Of a stretch of DNA of 64,000 nt, positions 11,315 to 23,443 are shown one piece after another. The stretch is from Melampsora larici-populina 98AG31 (taxonomy: Eukaryota > Basidiomycota > Pucciniomycetes > Pucciniales > Melampsoraceae): NCBI RefSeq assembly GCF_000204055.1, contig NW_006768765.1:1039397-1103396 (forward strand), in the 5' to 3' direction. Every line of letters begins with the position of its first letter. Within the stretch, counting starts at the first letter, position 1. A program made the position numbers and the translations under genes. The notes under the pieces were generated by a model. It searched no databases and was not told the DNA's origin. It worked only from the letters and a program-made list of their open reading frames with translations.

Positions 11315-12545
11315 CCTACAGAATCGGAGAACACACCAACGAGAGAGCACCAATGAAGATAGTTCATCACACTATAAATAGCCAGGCTTTTTACTCTAAA
11401 TATGTGCATTCTGTTCATGGTGGAATATGAGGTGCTTAGTGATACCCAAAGCACATCGTGAAGACTTTAGATACCGTGTATCTTGACTAGAAATGATGCT
11501 GAGAGCTTGGTGAAGGATAATGCTTTTTATGGTGATTCTTATACAAGGATCATACCCACAAAACTTGTACATTCAAAAAGCTTTCAAAACAATGCAGCTC
11601 TTCTGAACTCATTAAAGCCCCACACTGCCTCTTGTAAGCCCAGCTCTTTGTCTGATTTGTATTTCTGGTACAGATGCTGCAAACCTCACTTATTATATAG
11701 GCCTTTTCCCTATTGCATTCTACCAACCAGAATAGCTCTGGAGCAGTCACCAGCTGACCAGCAGAAATGATAAGTACATAAATTACACTAAAATTACAAC
11801 AGAAAGAAAGTAACACTTGTCTTCACACAAGGTCAAGCTATTGATCCTGGTATGGGGCCTAGCATCCATGGACCCATATTGTATACATACATTGGGTATG
11901 ACCAATCTTGCATGGCTCAATATGTTTTTTCTAGTGTGAAAAGATGGTGCATCTTGACCTACGCCGACTCCATACATTGTGGATTGATACTTGTTTAGGC
12001 CTGCATACATTTCACCAAAGTCAATTTAAACCTCATACAAATTACAGTCATGAGCCACAGCCCAGTGCCATAGCTTTCAAAGTCAAACAAGTGACCATTT
12101 TCTACATCACCGCCAATACTTGACTTACAACCTCTCTTTACTCCTTACTTTGATACATACTTACTTATTTCCTTGGATTGCTGGCTTTCATTGATTGGCC
12201 GGGGGTGACTATGTAAAGGCAGGTCCAGGAATCAAGCTTGAATGCTAGATTCCAAGCACTTTGTGACTTATTCACATTATCAGCATGAGCATTTGGGTCA
12301 GTGAACTGGTGAACCATATGTGCCAATCCTGCACCAAAAGTGATTTCAGGCTCATCTAGACTACATTGTAATGCAAGAATGAATCAGAGCAATAGTGACT
12401 ACACTGATTGAGATATAGATTTAAATTTGACAGTACTAATGATGGATAGACCTACAAAGAATATATGGTAAGACTCTTACAAATACAATTAAAGTTGAAT
12501 ACAAGTTACCCAGACGTCCCAGAATCAATAAATAAAAGCCAATAG
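11315..12545. other. intergenic, nothing recognised
   Basis: About 1.2 kb of moderately AT-rich DNA between the hAT-like element and MED22. Several short frames exist, but none shows motifs, splice support or compositional signs of coding. Confidence 0.5.
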
Positions 12546-13187
12546 CTATTCAGATGAAGACTTCATTGTGAAATCCATCTTATCATCAGAAACCGGTGAA
12601 TTTGGTACAAGCTTAGGTTCTAACTTCATCATCTCCATCAATCTAGCTACTTCAGTTTTGATATCTTGAATTTCGTTTGTGAGTGATAAAACTTTTTTAT
12701 CTCGAATGTTTCTAGAATGAGCTTCATCACCTAAGAGCCACATCATTTTCATCGAATGACTTAAACTTAAGAGTGAAGTACATGATCTAACTAAAGTTTC
12801 TGATCTTAATTCGATGGCTAAACTGTCTTGTAAAGATCTGAGTTTGTCTACTGGTCCAACCTATTGAAAATTCCAAGAAGTGTAGAATGTTAGAAAAATT
12901 AAGAAAAAGATAACAAGATAAAGTGAAGTTGACAGAAACCAATCAAGAAGACTAACCATAGATAAATCAATGATCTCTTCCATTCCTTCTACTAATGTTT
13001 CAACATCTCTATCCACAATTCGATTCATTTCATCTTCCACAGTTCTTAAGAAATCATGACTTGACATACTCATGCCTTCGTTGGGTCCTTCTGCTGTTGA
13101 TTTGAGTGCATTGGTAGTTGTAGATAGATTGGTACGACGACGTACATCGGTTTGAAATCCGCTGAGTTCTTTTTCTGGAATTGACAT
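12546..13187 (-). CDS. MED22: Mediator complex subunit 22 (Srb6/Surf5 family)
   Basis: Model: complement(join(12546..12860, 12957..13187)), 181 residues, one phase-0 intron with a GTTAGT donor. MED22 is a head-module subunit of the Mediator of RNA polymerase II. Family hallmarks: the N-terminal helix RTVEDEMNRIVDRDVETLVEGMEEIIDLS, and after the intron DKLRSLQDSLAIELRSETLVRSCTSLLSLSHSMKMMWLLGDE. The C-terminal third has a helix (VLSLTNEIQDIKTEVARLMEMM) and an acidic tail. The length is normal for fungal MED22. It is divergently arranged with the YIPF6 homologue, 261 bp apart. Confidence 0.85.
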
Positions 13188-13448
13188 TTTGATTTTGATT
13201 CGATGTTTGGTTTTTCAAGAAGTGATTGAGATTGACTGGACTTGTTCTGTTGTTGAAGCGAATCCAAAAGAAGTTAAGAACCAGGTACGAGCTACACGCG
13301 GGGAACACTGTAAACCCATAGCAGGCAGTAAGTATGGCTTTAGAGTGGACAGACCAGAATACCCATGATGACGGTTGAGTTAACTGGATAGCGAGTTCAC
13401 CACTTCGAAATTCAAAACTCGATCGAAATCCACAAGAAAGAAGCAGCC
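13188..13448. promoter_or_regulatory. short bidirectional promoter region (MED22 / YIPF6)
   Basis: Only 261 bp separate the two start codons, so both promoters must overlap here. No clear TATA box was noted. Confidence 0.5.
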
Positions 13449-14644
13449 ATGTCTAATCAAGGTTATGATATCCCATCACCATCTCATGCTGCACTAACAG
13501 TAGAACCAGATTCAGATGATGAAGATTTAGTAGCGATTCCTCAATCAGAAATCAATCAACAACCAAGTCAAAAATCATTAAATGTAGATAAAGGAAAAAC
13601 AAGAGCTAATCCAATAAGTCCTGTTATCCTCACACCTAGTACTTCTACCAACATACCACCTACTTTATCAGGTCAAATTGGTGATAGTAATCGATCTACT
13701 GGAAATTCCGCTGGTTCTTCAAGACCTCAGCGTCATGCTATTGGTGGGATTATGACGGAATCGAGATATGGATCTGGGCTTAATACGCTTGATGAACCCA
13801 TCAGTGAAACCATTGTCAGTTTGAAATAATGTCTTCTTGTAATCTCTTGTCTCTTTCCAATAAGCAGTAGATATTATCGCGTGATTAACTTACTAATGTC
13901 AGAATGTTTTTGGGTTTGTGTTTGAGGGATATTAGATGAGAGACTTATCAGCCATCGGATCTAAAATCGTCTTGATTCTTTATCCATCAGGATCTTCAAG
14001 TTCAAAGGCAGTTTTGAGGGATTGGGATCTTTGGGGTCCGCTTGTGGCTTGTCTTGGTTTAGCTGTTGCACTTTCTATTCACGGTAAGCTTTGTTTTATA
14101 TTACATCAACTGAAGCCTTGTCAAACAAGTTGCTAATGAATGGTTACGTTTATATATGTCTTTAAATAAAATGACTTTAAACATCAAAAGCCCCACCCCA
14201 ACAATCTTTATCAGTCTTCACCGGTGTATTTGTGATTGTTTGGGTTGGAAGTTTGGTGGTAACCTTGAATGCCAGACTATTAGGTGGTAGAGTTTCATTC
14301 TTACAATCACTCTGTGTATTGGGTTATTGTCTCTTTCCTCTCTTCATTGCTGCTTTAGTGGCTTTGTTTATTCGTTGGTTACCTATTCGAGTCTTACTTA
14401 GTGTATTGGGTTGGGCTTGGAGTGTTTGGGGTAAGTCATCTTACTCATTTATTTCTAGCTTTTCAGTGCGATTTTTTCTGACTAATCTGATGATGTTCGG
14501 ATTACCTTACTTTCCATGAACATATTGATAGCCGCGATGAATTTCTTTGGTGGGACTAGATTAGAAGAAGGTAGAGCTCTTTTAGCAGTTTATCCGTTGG
14601 GTTTATTTTATGCTGCTTTAGCTTGGATCACTATGCTTTCTTGA
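13449..14644 (+). CDS. YIP4: Yip1-domain Golgi membrane protein, YIPF6/Yip4 family
   Basis: Model: join(13449..13814, 13936..14083, 14215..14430, 14532..14644), 280 residues. Yip-family proteins bind Rab GTPases and work in ER-Golgi transport. The N-terminal 110 residues are acidic and disordered. The family signature then spans the first splice junction, LDEPISETI joined to MRDLSAIG, followed by KIVLILYPSG and LRDWDLWGPLVACL. Five hydrophobic segments follow, and the end MNFFGGTRLEEGRALLAVYPLGLFY is typical of the family. Introns are 121, 131 and 101 bp. The alternative stop at 13829 reached by reading into intron 1 would remove the whole membrane domain and was rejected. Confidence 0.88.
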
Positions 14645-15639
14645 TTTAATTGAATTGAGCGAAAAAAAAACTCAGGAATTCGTTTTAACTTACATTCTTA
14701 CTACATCTTCAACTTTCAAAAGAAACGAGCTTTCTTAATCAATCTTAGTCTCCAGTATCAGGTATTAGAAGTGGTCAATGAGGACTAGGTTGGGGGTTTG
14801 AAGAGTTATCAAAATTGTGGTGGTATACAAACTCACTTGACATTATCTTCTTTCAAGTTTTTGACGTCTTTTCCAGTTTAGATTCCCAGTGTATTGTTTT
14901 CTTTTTTTCTTTTTGATTTAAATTTAAATGTTTATTCCACAAATGAAGGCAATCGATACGATTAGGATCTTTAACGCGTGGAGCTTGCGTATGGAAACAG
15001 AGAGATTAGCTCACTATTGTAAATACCTTTGGATAAGATGACTCCTTGATTGCCCATATGACGTCTGAGGGCAGTTCGAATTGAGATAGGGTGAAATACT
15101 TGCCGAATCATAGCCCGTGTATCAAAACACCCAGAGCCTGAGTAATGGATCACCTTTTGCTTTGTAAGATTTGATCCGATCACCGATCGAGTTCACATTG
15201 ATAGAAAAGAAGCTATCAAGTGTGGCACACTTTGAGAAACACTTGGCTACAGTTGAGTATGAATTCTCGGACATGCATCTATACTGATGATACTCCCTCA
15301 CGATTGATCGTATAGCACGGTCAATAGGAATAAAATCTCAAAAGCATTCTCTCGAACGCTGAGTGGATGGGTCAGTATAAAACACAGCTGTGTGATGGTC
15401 ATGCTCGTCCCATGGGGGCAATGTCCAATGAATTCGATAGTACACACTCACTGATTAACTTTACAATCCTACAAAACTGATTTACAAAGACTCTGCTAAC
15501 ATTGAGAGAGAAAAAGGACAGGCTGAACACGGCCAAAGAAACTTCCATAAAACCGGTCATGAGAGTTACAAAGTGTCATCATCATAAAGAATCTGAAAAG
15601 GAAACACAAAGAAAATGCTCCAAAGAATCCTTCACATCT
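14645..15639. other. convergent intergenic region, nothing recognised
   Basis: Lies between the 3' ends of the YIPF6 and HEN1 genes. It contains a T-rich stretch near 14900 and no recognisable gene or repeat ends. Confidence 0.5.
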
Positions 15640-17640
15640 TCACCAATCACTAATTTCTGCAGAGGTCGAGAATCTTTCTTGAGGTTCTTGCGCTTCGCCC
15701 CACCACGAGAGACCATCAATCTTATCAGCCAACTCGTCTCTAACTGAATTGCTGGCTTTGTCATCGTATGTCCAATCACTAACTTCAATCTCGAGGCGGT
15801 CGGTCGATTGTAAGAAGTCACCAGATTCCGATTCATCTGAGCTAGAGCCAGCTGGTGAGCCAGGAGGTGCCAAATCCCAATCTACTACCACCGCATCAAG
15901 TCCACGCCTCGTCTCTTCAATTCTTAAACTCCATTCGCCTTTGGCCTTCATCAAAGAGTTTACTAAGGCGTTCACATGTCCACCACAGAGCTCCGGAATT
16001 CGAGCATGAGTAAACCAAAGTTCGCGAAGATCCACTGAGATGCGCGATGAGTCTTTGAACACCTCTCGGACTTCATCCAAGATCACGTCCGAATCTGAAG
16101 GCTTGTCCGCATGAGCATTGACCGGGTGAACAAATCTACCGAACAGGCGTGGCGGCGGACCAGAGCTAGATAGAGTGGCAAGTTCTGGTTCAGAGTGGGC
16201 TTGATCAAGAGATTGGTTAGATTCGGCCGTGTGATTTTTGCGAAAGATGGCACACTGAGTCGCGAAGAATCGATCAGGTTTGGAAGGTGGGGTCTCGGTC
16301 GAGTTTGATTCTGAAGACCTGGGAGGTAGAGCAGAAGTTGGAGAAGCGACCACCTCAAAGGAATTCTCACCACTTGAGGGTTCAGAAGGACAGTCCATAG
16401 AATAGCGTCCAAAGTAATTTGCATGTGAACCACAACCAGTGATCTCAACATCGTATTCGTACTCTTGACTAGTTTTGTCGCACCAGCCCTTGAATTCATC
16501 CTCAGTCCATTCGAATTTATGATCGTCATCTCTAAAGATACGTGAGGTGCGGCCGGTAGGATCAGGGAATCGATAAGAGGCAGATTGAGGGCTCGATGTA
16601 TCAAAGTAACGATTAAAGTCGTGATTGGGTGTCGTAATGACAATCACGCGCGGATTGTACATAGCGAAGACGATAGGGATGAATTTGTCAAAAACTTCCG
16701 GCGAGAGATGCTCGATCACTTCGCTCATCACAATGCAATCTACACCTTTGAAGTTTTTGTTGTAGTGGATGAGGCTGCCGTGCCATAATTCCACAGTGAG
16801 TGGCTCCCAACGAGATTGCGAACCGAAGAAGCTAGTACTGGCTTCGGGGGGTGGAGGAGCAACGCAGTGACTGGCTAGTTCCAAACGGTCCTCGCGTATA
16901 TCGAGGCCAAAGATCTCCCGTAAATGAAGTTGCGTCTCATACAACAGCGGACTGGGAACTTGGCGGAGGAATTGGTAGAGCTCATGCTTATCCGCAATAC
17001 CGATAGACTCATCATCCTTCGCAGAGCTTTGGTCAGGATCGCGAGAAGCTGGGCTGGCCCCCTCGCTACTTGGCGGTACCGAGGATTCGTGTTCGCTGGA
17101 GAGCGATTGATCGGGACGAGAAATTTGTATCTCGGGAGCGGTGGTAGTGCTAGTAGGAGCAGCCGATGATGTGTTCGGAGGGAAAGCATCTAGGTGAGAG
17201 GCTGGTTGAGACAACAGCCCCAACAAGGAACCTTCACCACATCCTAGTTCGGCAACCTAGGGAATCGCGGAACTGTCAGCCTAAAGTCTACAGCTACACG
17301 GCATTCATACAAAACGCCGAACAAAGGTTCTAGAGTGGTGGGTATGCTTACAGAATGGATGGATTCCTTTTTTAAAACTTCGACGCAGAACGTTCTACGT
17401 TGAGTGACTAAGGCTGGGAAGAATGAAGGGCCTTCATTCGACTGTGATAAGTAGGTGAAATCGCCCCTTTCGTTACGAGGAGACTCTGTATCGGACTAGA
17501 ACGATTCAAAACGATTTGAGAATAAGAGATTATAAAAGTGTCAGTGTAAGAAAGAAATCGAAGGCAATAAAAGAGAGGAAGACATGTGATATATGAAATC
17601 GATCGTAACATTAGCGTACATTTTTGGAAGCTTGAACCAT
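15640..17640 (-). CDS. HEN1: HEN1-type small-RNA 2'-O-methyltransferase
   Basis: HEN1 enzymes methylate the 2'-OH of the 3' nucleotide of small RNAs and so stabilise them. Model: complement(join(15640..17256, 17352..17495, 17620..17640)), 593 residues. The two long exons are well supported; the 21-base first exon starting at 17640 is tentative. Motifs: FFPALVTQRRTF, SAM motif I VAELGCGEGSLLGLL, motif II IFGLDIREDRLELAS, the metal-binding EVIEHL (about residue 233), VIVITTPNHDFN, and the second metal histidine in DDHKFEWTEDEF (about residue 300). A low-complexity Ser/Pro insert of roughly 100 residues separates motifs I and II, and the C-terminal 250 residues are unique. It matches the methyltransferase-only form (animal HENMT1, S. 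pombe Hen1), without plant N-terminal domains. Confidence 0.82.
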
Positions 17641-19265
17641 TGTATAGTAAAACTAGAAATCGAATCACACAGTCGAATCAAACAAGCGGAAAGTAAAATA
17701 ATAATAAAATTGTAAATGGGAGTCAAGCGAAGTAAATCTGGAACACTGAAAGAAAGGGGTGTGGTGGAATTATAAATGTGAAGCGAACTCAGGTGAGCAG
17801 AATTTATGAAAAGGCACAAAAGATTTCAATACAGGTGACCCGCTTCAGTCGTTGCGCAAGTCATCCTGCAAATAAGATATCAACCTTTCAACCCTGTGCT
17901 CTTGCTAGCGAAAAGTGTGAATTCTCACGTAAGATATATCATGCAAATGATATCAGAAGTCAAGTGCATGAAAGGATCCATTGGAATGAATATGTAATCA
18001 AATGAAAGTGTTGAAAACAAGGACCAAATGAAGAAGGCATTACCTCACCGCACTTTCATTCAGCGTGAATGGTCACTGGAACAGGTGATAGCCGGTATAA
18101 CCAGTGTGCCTCAGGTTGAGACTTACAGTCAGCATCCGTTCACTGACGATTTCGGCATCAGCCCAGCATAGTCTGTCATCAAAAATGGAAACCGCTAGGT
18201 TAGACTCCCTTTGCCGGACGTGTCAAAGAAGGCGGGTGTAAGACGTGCACCCGAATGCACGTACTGCTTCACTGTCTTCATAAACATTGATCGAGATGTT
18301 GGATGACGATGATAAGGTAATCATAACTTATCTGCAAATGGCTCAACATTCATGCAAAGCTGCCACTGCAGGCTCATTGTGAACGAGCTCGAAACCTTCC
18401 CAAATTCCTGCAAGTTCAACCACTATTTCGAACCGGATGATCACCATTCCATCGAAGAAGATGGATTGAAGGAAAGTCTTTACCAAGTCCGATCAATGTC
18501 AAAGGAAAGGACCCAAGGTTGTGCGCAACATCCTGTTTCAAGCTTTGATGTTGGTAGACGCACCCGTTTGACTCCCTCAGGACACGCCTCTGAAATCATC
18601 ATTGCACGGTGACGTAGTTTGTTTCTTGTCCACGCCTTTGAGTAATGACTGTCTTCATAGCATAGAACCACATGCTGGACGCGAGCTTCAGCCTGTTGAG
18701 GAGGTTAAGAGTAAACCCAATGTGACATTATCAGTTACGGGTCTCCATGAAATGATGTTCTTTTTAGGGGATTTGTAGGAGTATTGGACCTTCTCTGTGT
18801 CTAACATCCGGTTGAACGGGGAAGTTGAAGGAGTAAGTGGCAATTTAAATGATCAGTTTGTTGACCAGAAAGTGGCCACAAAGAAGGATATACGTATTCC
18901 ATAGTCATGAATTGTTACTTACCACTTGGCTTGAAATTCAACTCCTACGCTGACCATCGTCAATTCCAGCATCTGAATATCTGCCAACCTGCTTTTTCAG
19001 TTGCGCGAAGTTTCTCCAGCCAGTTCTTTTGCGATCTGATCCTATCTGATCATGCCACATTGACATGGGCAAGTTCAACTTACAAGAATGCCCTGTACTC
19101 GGATCGTTGTCGACGTGTGAGCCCCGCCCCGCTCCTCCTGACTTTCGTGTGAAATACACGGTCACCGGCACCGCCCTCCGGATTTCCATTGGAGATTGAA
19201 CTTCACTGCAGCTGAGTCTTTTCGCCACTCCTGATTTTTTATTTTACTTGTACTCAACTTTTGCC
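17641..19265. promoter_or_regulatory. divergent intergenic region between HEN1 and BZZ1
   Basis: About 1.6 kb between two divergently transcribed genes. I saw no third gene, tRNA or terminal-repeat pair. The 5' UTR and possible leader introns of both genes should lie here. Confidence 0.45.
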
Positions 19266-21909
19266 ATGGACGTGGCACCACCATCATTTGGACGCCAACT
19301 CAATGACCAACTTCCTCGAATACAAAACGCTGTCCAAGATCAAATTGCGTTTCTCGGTGATGTTAGAGACTATTTAAAGGAACGAGTGGCCTTGGAAAAG
19401 CAGTATGGTTCATCTCTACAAGTAAGCGTGGTCACTTTGCTCGAAGAATTAAGAATGATGACACTAAATTTCTTTCCGATCAACCAACAGGCCATCGTTA
19501 AAAAAGCTACGGAAAGGAGGATCAAAAGGGAGCAGATTATGTCCGTTGGTGCAGAGCCAAGTAAAGCTTGGAGTGGCTCTAGCAGGTAAACAATTCAATA
19601 TCACTCATTCTACACAAGTCATCAATATCTAACCCTGTATTTTATCAGCACTCTTGATGCAGCGTGGTCGCGCATTCTTTCTGAAGCAGATGAAGAAGCT
19701 ACGGATCATACCAATCTCGCAGAATCGATCCAAAATCAAGTTTGTGAGGTCTTAAAGGCAGCTGAACGCAAGAAAGAAGCTACGCGCAAAAAGGTCTGTA
19801 TTTTGATGAGTGTCGATCGTCATACTGAAGCATATTACTTATCCTACTCCTTCTATATTTCTAGCACGTTGAATTTTCTACAAAACTATTATCGGAAAGA
19901 GACAAAGTGTATCATGACAAGATGAAAGTGAGCAAAAGTCACGTGTCTCCATAATTATCATCAACTGAAGCGCATCTCAATGTTGATAGGCTAAGCAACG
20001 CTATGATGATGCGTGTAGCGCGGTTGAATCTACTCGTGTCAAGCAAGGTCAAGCCAAAGATGAACGGCATTTGGAGAAGGCAGCTAAGAGCATGGACAAT
20101 CACACGAACGAGATGCTCAGTAGCAAGAACGCTTACATCATTTCCCTACAAGTCGCCAATGAAGCCAAACATAGGTTCTATCAAGTCGATCTCCCAAGCT
20201 TAGGCGATGACTTCCAGGCTAGTTTTCAAATCAAATTAGTTGTGAGAACCGTGTGATTGATGTATGTTTATTGGCTCTATAGTCTCTTTGGTCGTTGACT
20301 ACCTTCAAGTTGGTGTCCATCTTCAATAAGATTGCAGCATTAAACCAAACATACCTGGATGCTCAGCAATCGCACAATACACAGACGTTGGCCGCATCCG
20401 CTACCATCGATACTGTGACAGATCAAAGATTGTTCGTTGAATTCAACTTTCGGCCTTTTGTCGAACCGCAAGACTTCGTTTTCGAACCATGCCCTATATG
20501 GCATGATACATCTGATTTCGCTCTATCATCACCTGAACCAAAGACCTTACTTCAGAATAGGCTGGTTGAGGCGCGAGCCAAAGTTGAAGAATTGGAGCCA
20601 TCGATCGAAGCTAAGCGGAATGAAATCTTGGGGCTCGAGAAGTTACGAGAGGCGTATGCACACAATGAGACGTTGGGTGACCCCGATGAAATTGTCGATA
20701 ACCTTCTGGAAAGCGTTCGGCAAACTATCACGATGGAGACTCAGTTTACCGCATTACAAAAAGAGATTGAGGTCCTCGAAGACGCCTTGGGAGACGACCA
20801 AGGATGTCAACAACCTCACAGATTCAAAACTGCTAGCTTTGTCACACCTACACCATGTCATCTGTGTAAATCAAGTATATGGGGACTGGCTAAACAAGGT
20901 GTGACTTGCAAAGCTTGTTCGATTCATGCTCACGTCAAGTGCGGTCCTAAAGTACCAGCTGACTGTCCTGGCACCGCGCCACAACGAAATGGTCGAAGTC
21001 GACTTTCCATGGGGACGGGAGCTGGCTCAACATTCACTTCAGGTGCAGGTCAGTATCAAATTCCTCGTTAGACATTTAGCTTCTACAATTTACTGTATCC
21101 GCACAAGGTGACAAAGGTGTTTGTCTTACAGCTGCTGTCCCAACCTCGCCGAACCCAGGAGAACAGCAATTGGGTCGAGCGTCAACCGTGGTCCGCAAAA
21201 CCTCTAATGCAGATGCTGGTTTGGGTCGATCGGCTACTACTTCTGCCCCGAGAAAGTCCTCGGTGCCTCGGCGTAACATCCCACCTCGCGAATCGGTGAC
21301 CAAAGCTAAAATGCTATATGGTCATGAAGCTTCCACCCCATTCGAGGTTAGCGCTGCTGGTATGTTTATCCCCTGATCTGCTATTCCTAGTACGGTTCAT
21401 CGACGCTATTTCTTGTTTTAGAATCGACTCTTGTGACGGTAATCACTCCAGATGATGGGTCAGGATGGATAAAAGTTGAAACTGAAGACGGTCGTCAAGG
21501 CTTAGTTCCTGCGACTTACGTGGAAATTATTCCTACCGAATCCCGCTCAGCTGGAGCACCACAAATTCCACCACGAATGAAACGAGGTCAGACCACTTCC
21601 TTAACCACTGTCCGTACATCTTAAATGGGCCTGACGAATGTTGATTTGACTATAGGCCTGACAGCTAAAGTTCTATATGATTGGGCTGCTCAAGCGCCCG
21701 ATGAGCATAGCATTTCAGTTGGTGAGACAGTCACCTTGACCGAGAATGGCGAAAACTATGGCGAAGGTTGGTATGAGATCAACAAAGCTGGAAAGAAGGG
21801 GATTATACCGAGCAATTATGTAGGTGTTTTTTCTCCATCCATCGACTTTGACCGGTGAATAATCATATGAGAGTCTAACTAAATTGTTTGGTAGGTCGAA
21901 ATACTCTGA
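19266..21909 (+). CDS. BZZ1: F-BAR, C1 and double SH3 protein (Bzz1, actin-endocytosis)
   Basis: Bzz1 bends membrane and activates WASP/Arp2/3 actin assembly at endocytic sites. Model: join(19266..19421, 19491..19585, 19649..19793, 19865..19927, 19990..20217, 20283..21048, 21132..21359, 21422..21586, 21656..21819, 21895..21909), 674 residues. The F-BAR domain starts FGRQLNDQLPRIQ and carries VGAEPSKAW and TLDAAWSRIL. A C1 zinc finger lies at about 407-456 (HRFKTASFVTPTPCHLC to KCGPKVPADC). SH3-1 is about 543-595 and SH3-2 about 621-673, ending IPSNYVEIL. The last coding exon is only 15 bases. The junction after 20217 uses a GC donor (CAG/GCTAGT); a GT alternative at 20238 would add seven residues. 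Domain order equals that of S. pombe Bzz1. Confidence 0.88.
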
Positions 21910-23443
21910 ATCTTCTTTTTGGTCTGTCAATACTTGAGACCCCACAGTTGGGCATCAGCGTATCTGTATGCAGAAGCAGATGTGCTATGTATATAATTCT
22001 TGATCGTAGCTTGTTGTAATTTCAGCGCATGTCTAATCATTTGAAGATGTAAGTGTATGAGAATACCTAGCTGCTCCTTAATGCCTCCCCACCATGAAGT
22101 TGCCAAAAAAATCTTGACACGATCCACCACCATGTAGGATGCCCTGTACTTCCACTGTCTATCCCGCTGCGGTCTTCATCTTGGTTCGGGAATCAAGGTC
22201 GTTTGTAGAAAAATTGCTTTGTTGTCCCGCTTTGACAGGTACAACCCCCTTTGCCTTCCTCACGCAACATATACATAACCTCACGCGACCTCTTTGCTTC
22301 CTCTGCGGAACCCGGCTTTTTATCTATAAGGGGCTTTGGAGTCATCAGAAAATGATAAATGAGCTACGTATACAACGACAGCAAACCCATCCCTATAAAT
22401 ACCAGAAAAGGTCTAAAATCTGAAACCAAGACCTTGATCTAAAGGCTCCAATCGTAGCTGGAATTCAAAATGATTCAACTGTGCCATTAGTGACATGGAA
22501 CTGCTTTGCTTTTTGAGGTCACCTATTCGCACGGAAATGTACAGACATCAGCCAATATCACATTTGATAGGCAATGTGGAGATAAGCATAATGTTTTTAC
22601 AGCTTAGTGGCAAATTCTTTATGGAACCGCCTTGTAAAAAGATGCACAAGTCCCCTTCTGATGAAGTTCAAACTTTATTTCCAAGGAGACATTGTATTCA
22701 CCCCTACCATCAAATGGACAAGACAGACCCCTAATCCTTGCAATTCTTGTACCAATTTTTTAAAACAAACAAATTCAAAGCCAGATCACAGCATGTCCCA
22801 AGGGTAGGCATTTGATGGAATGTGTGCATAAAATTCATCTCCTTGGGATTGAATTCTGAATCTCATGGGATGCACATTCTGTGGATGGTTTGTTTCTTTT
22901 GCTGAGCTGTGCCATCACTATACAACAGAAAATGTACCAGTGGGCCTCACTCTTCCTCAGCATCACATGATTTTTCTTTGCACAAAGCATTAAAGCAGCA
23001 TGGGAATTCAGGTGACCGTCTTTAATTCCACAACACTCTGTACCTGGGGATTTAAGTTGAGGCTGTCATGATCACAGGATAAATGTCGATGTTGACCACA
23101 TATCACTGGCAGGCCTGCAATGCAACTCCAAATTGAGTTTCTTATCTTATTTGTAGGGCGAAACAGTGGCATTCTCCTATCTTGATAATGTTGGAAATGC
23201 ATCAAAGACTTTTGCAACTTTCATGGATGGAAGAACAATTAGATACCGCCGAGTCCTTCATCAACTTCAAGGTGTGAGTATGGAGTTTTATAAGTTTCAA
23301 GTGTCCATTCAAAGTCGCAACTTTGAACCTTCTTTCACAAGCTGGACGATGCCTACATGATATATCTTGGAAATGGATGTTTTTGAAATATACATGTCAA
23401 CATGAAAGCGGATTGAGGACCTCACAACCCCCTCAATGGAAAA
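21910..23443. other. convergent intergenic region, nothing recognised
   Basis: Lies between the 3' ends of BZZ1 and the RCC1-repeat gene. About 1.5 kb with no supported gene and no paired repeat ends. Confidence 0.5.

Noticed and set aside
11149..11454. Overlapping frames on both strands in the GC-rich end of the hAT-like element
   Set aside because: They arise from the GGCGCGCC repeats; the composition (Arg/Ala/Pro runs) is an artefact of GC-rich DNA.
17408..17819. Minus-strand frames just upstream of HEN1
   Set aside because: They are not in frame with the conserved QRRTF exon and contain no motif; at most a short first exon lies here.
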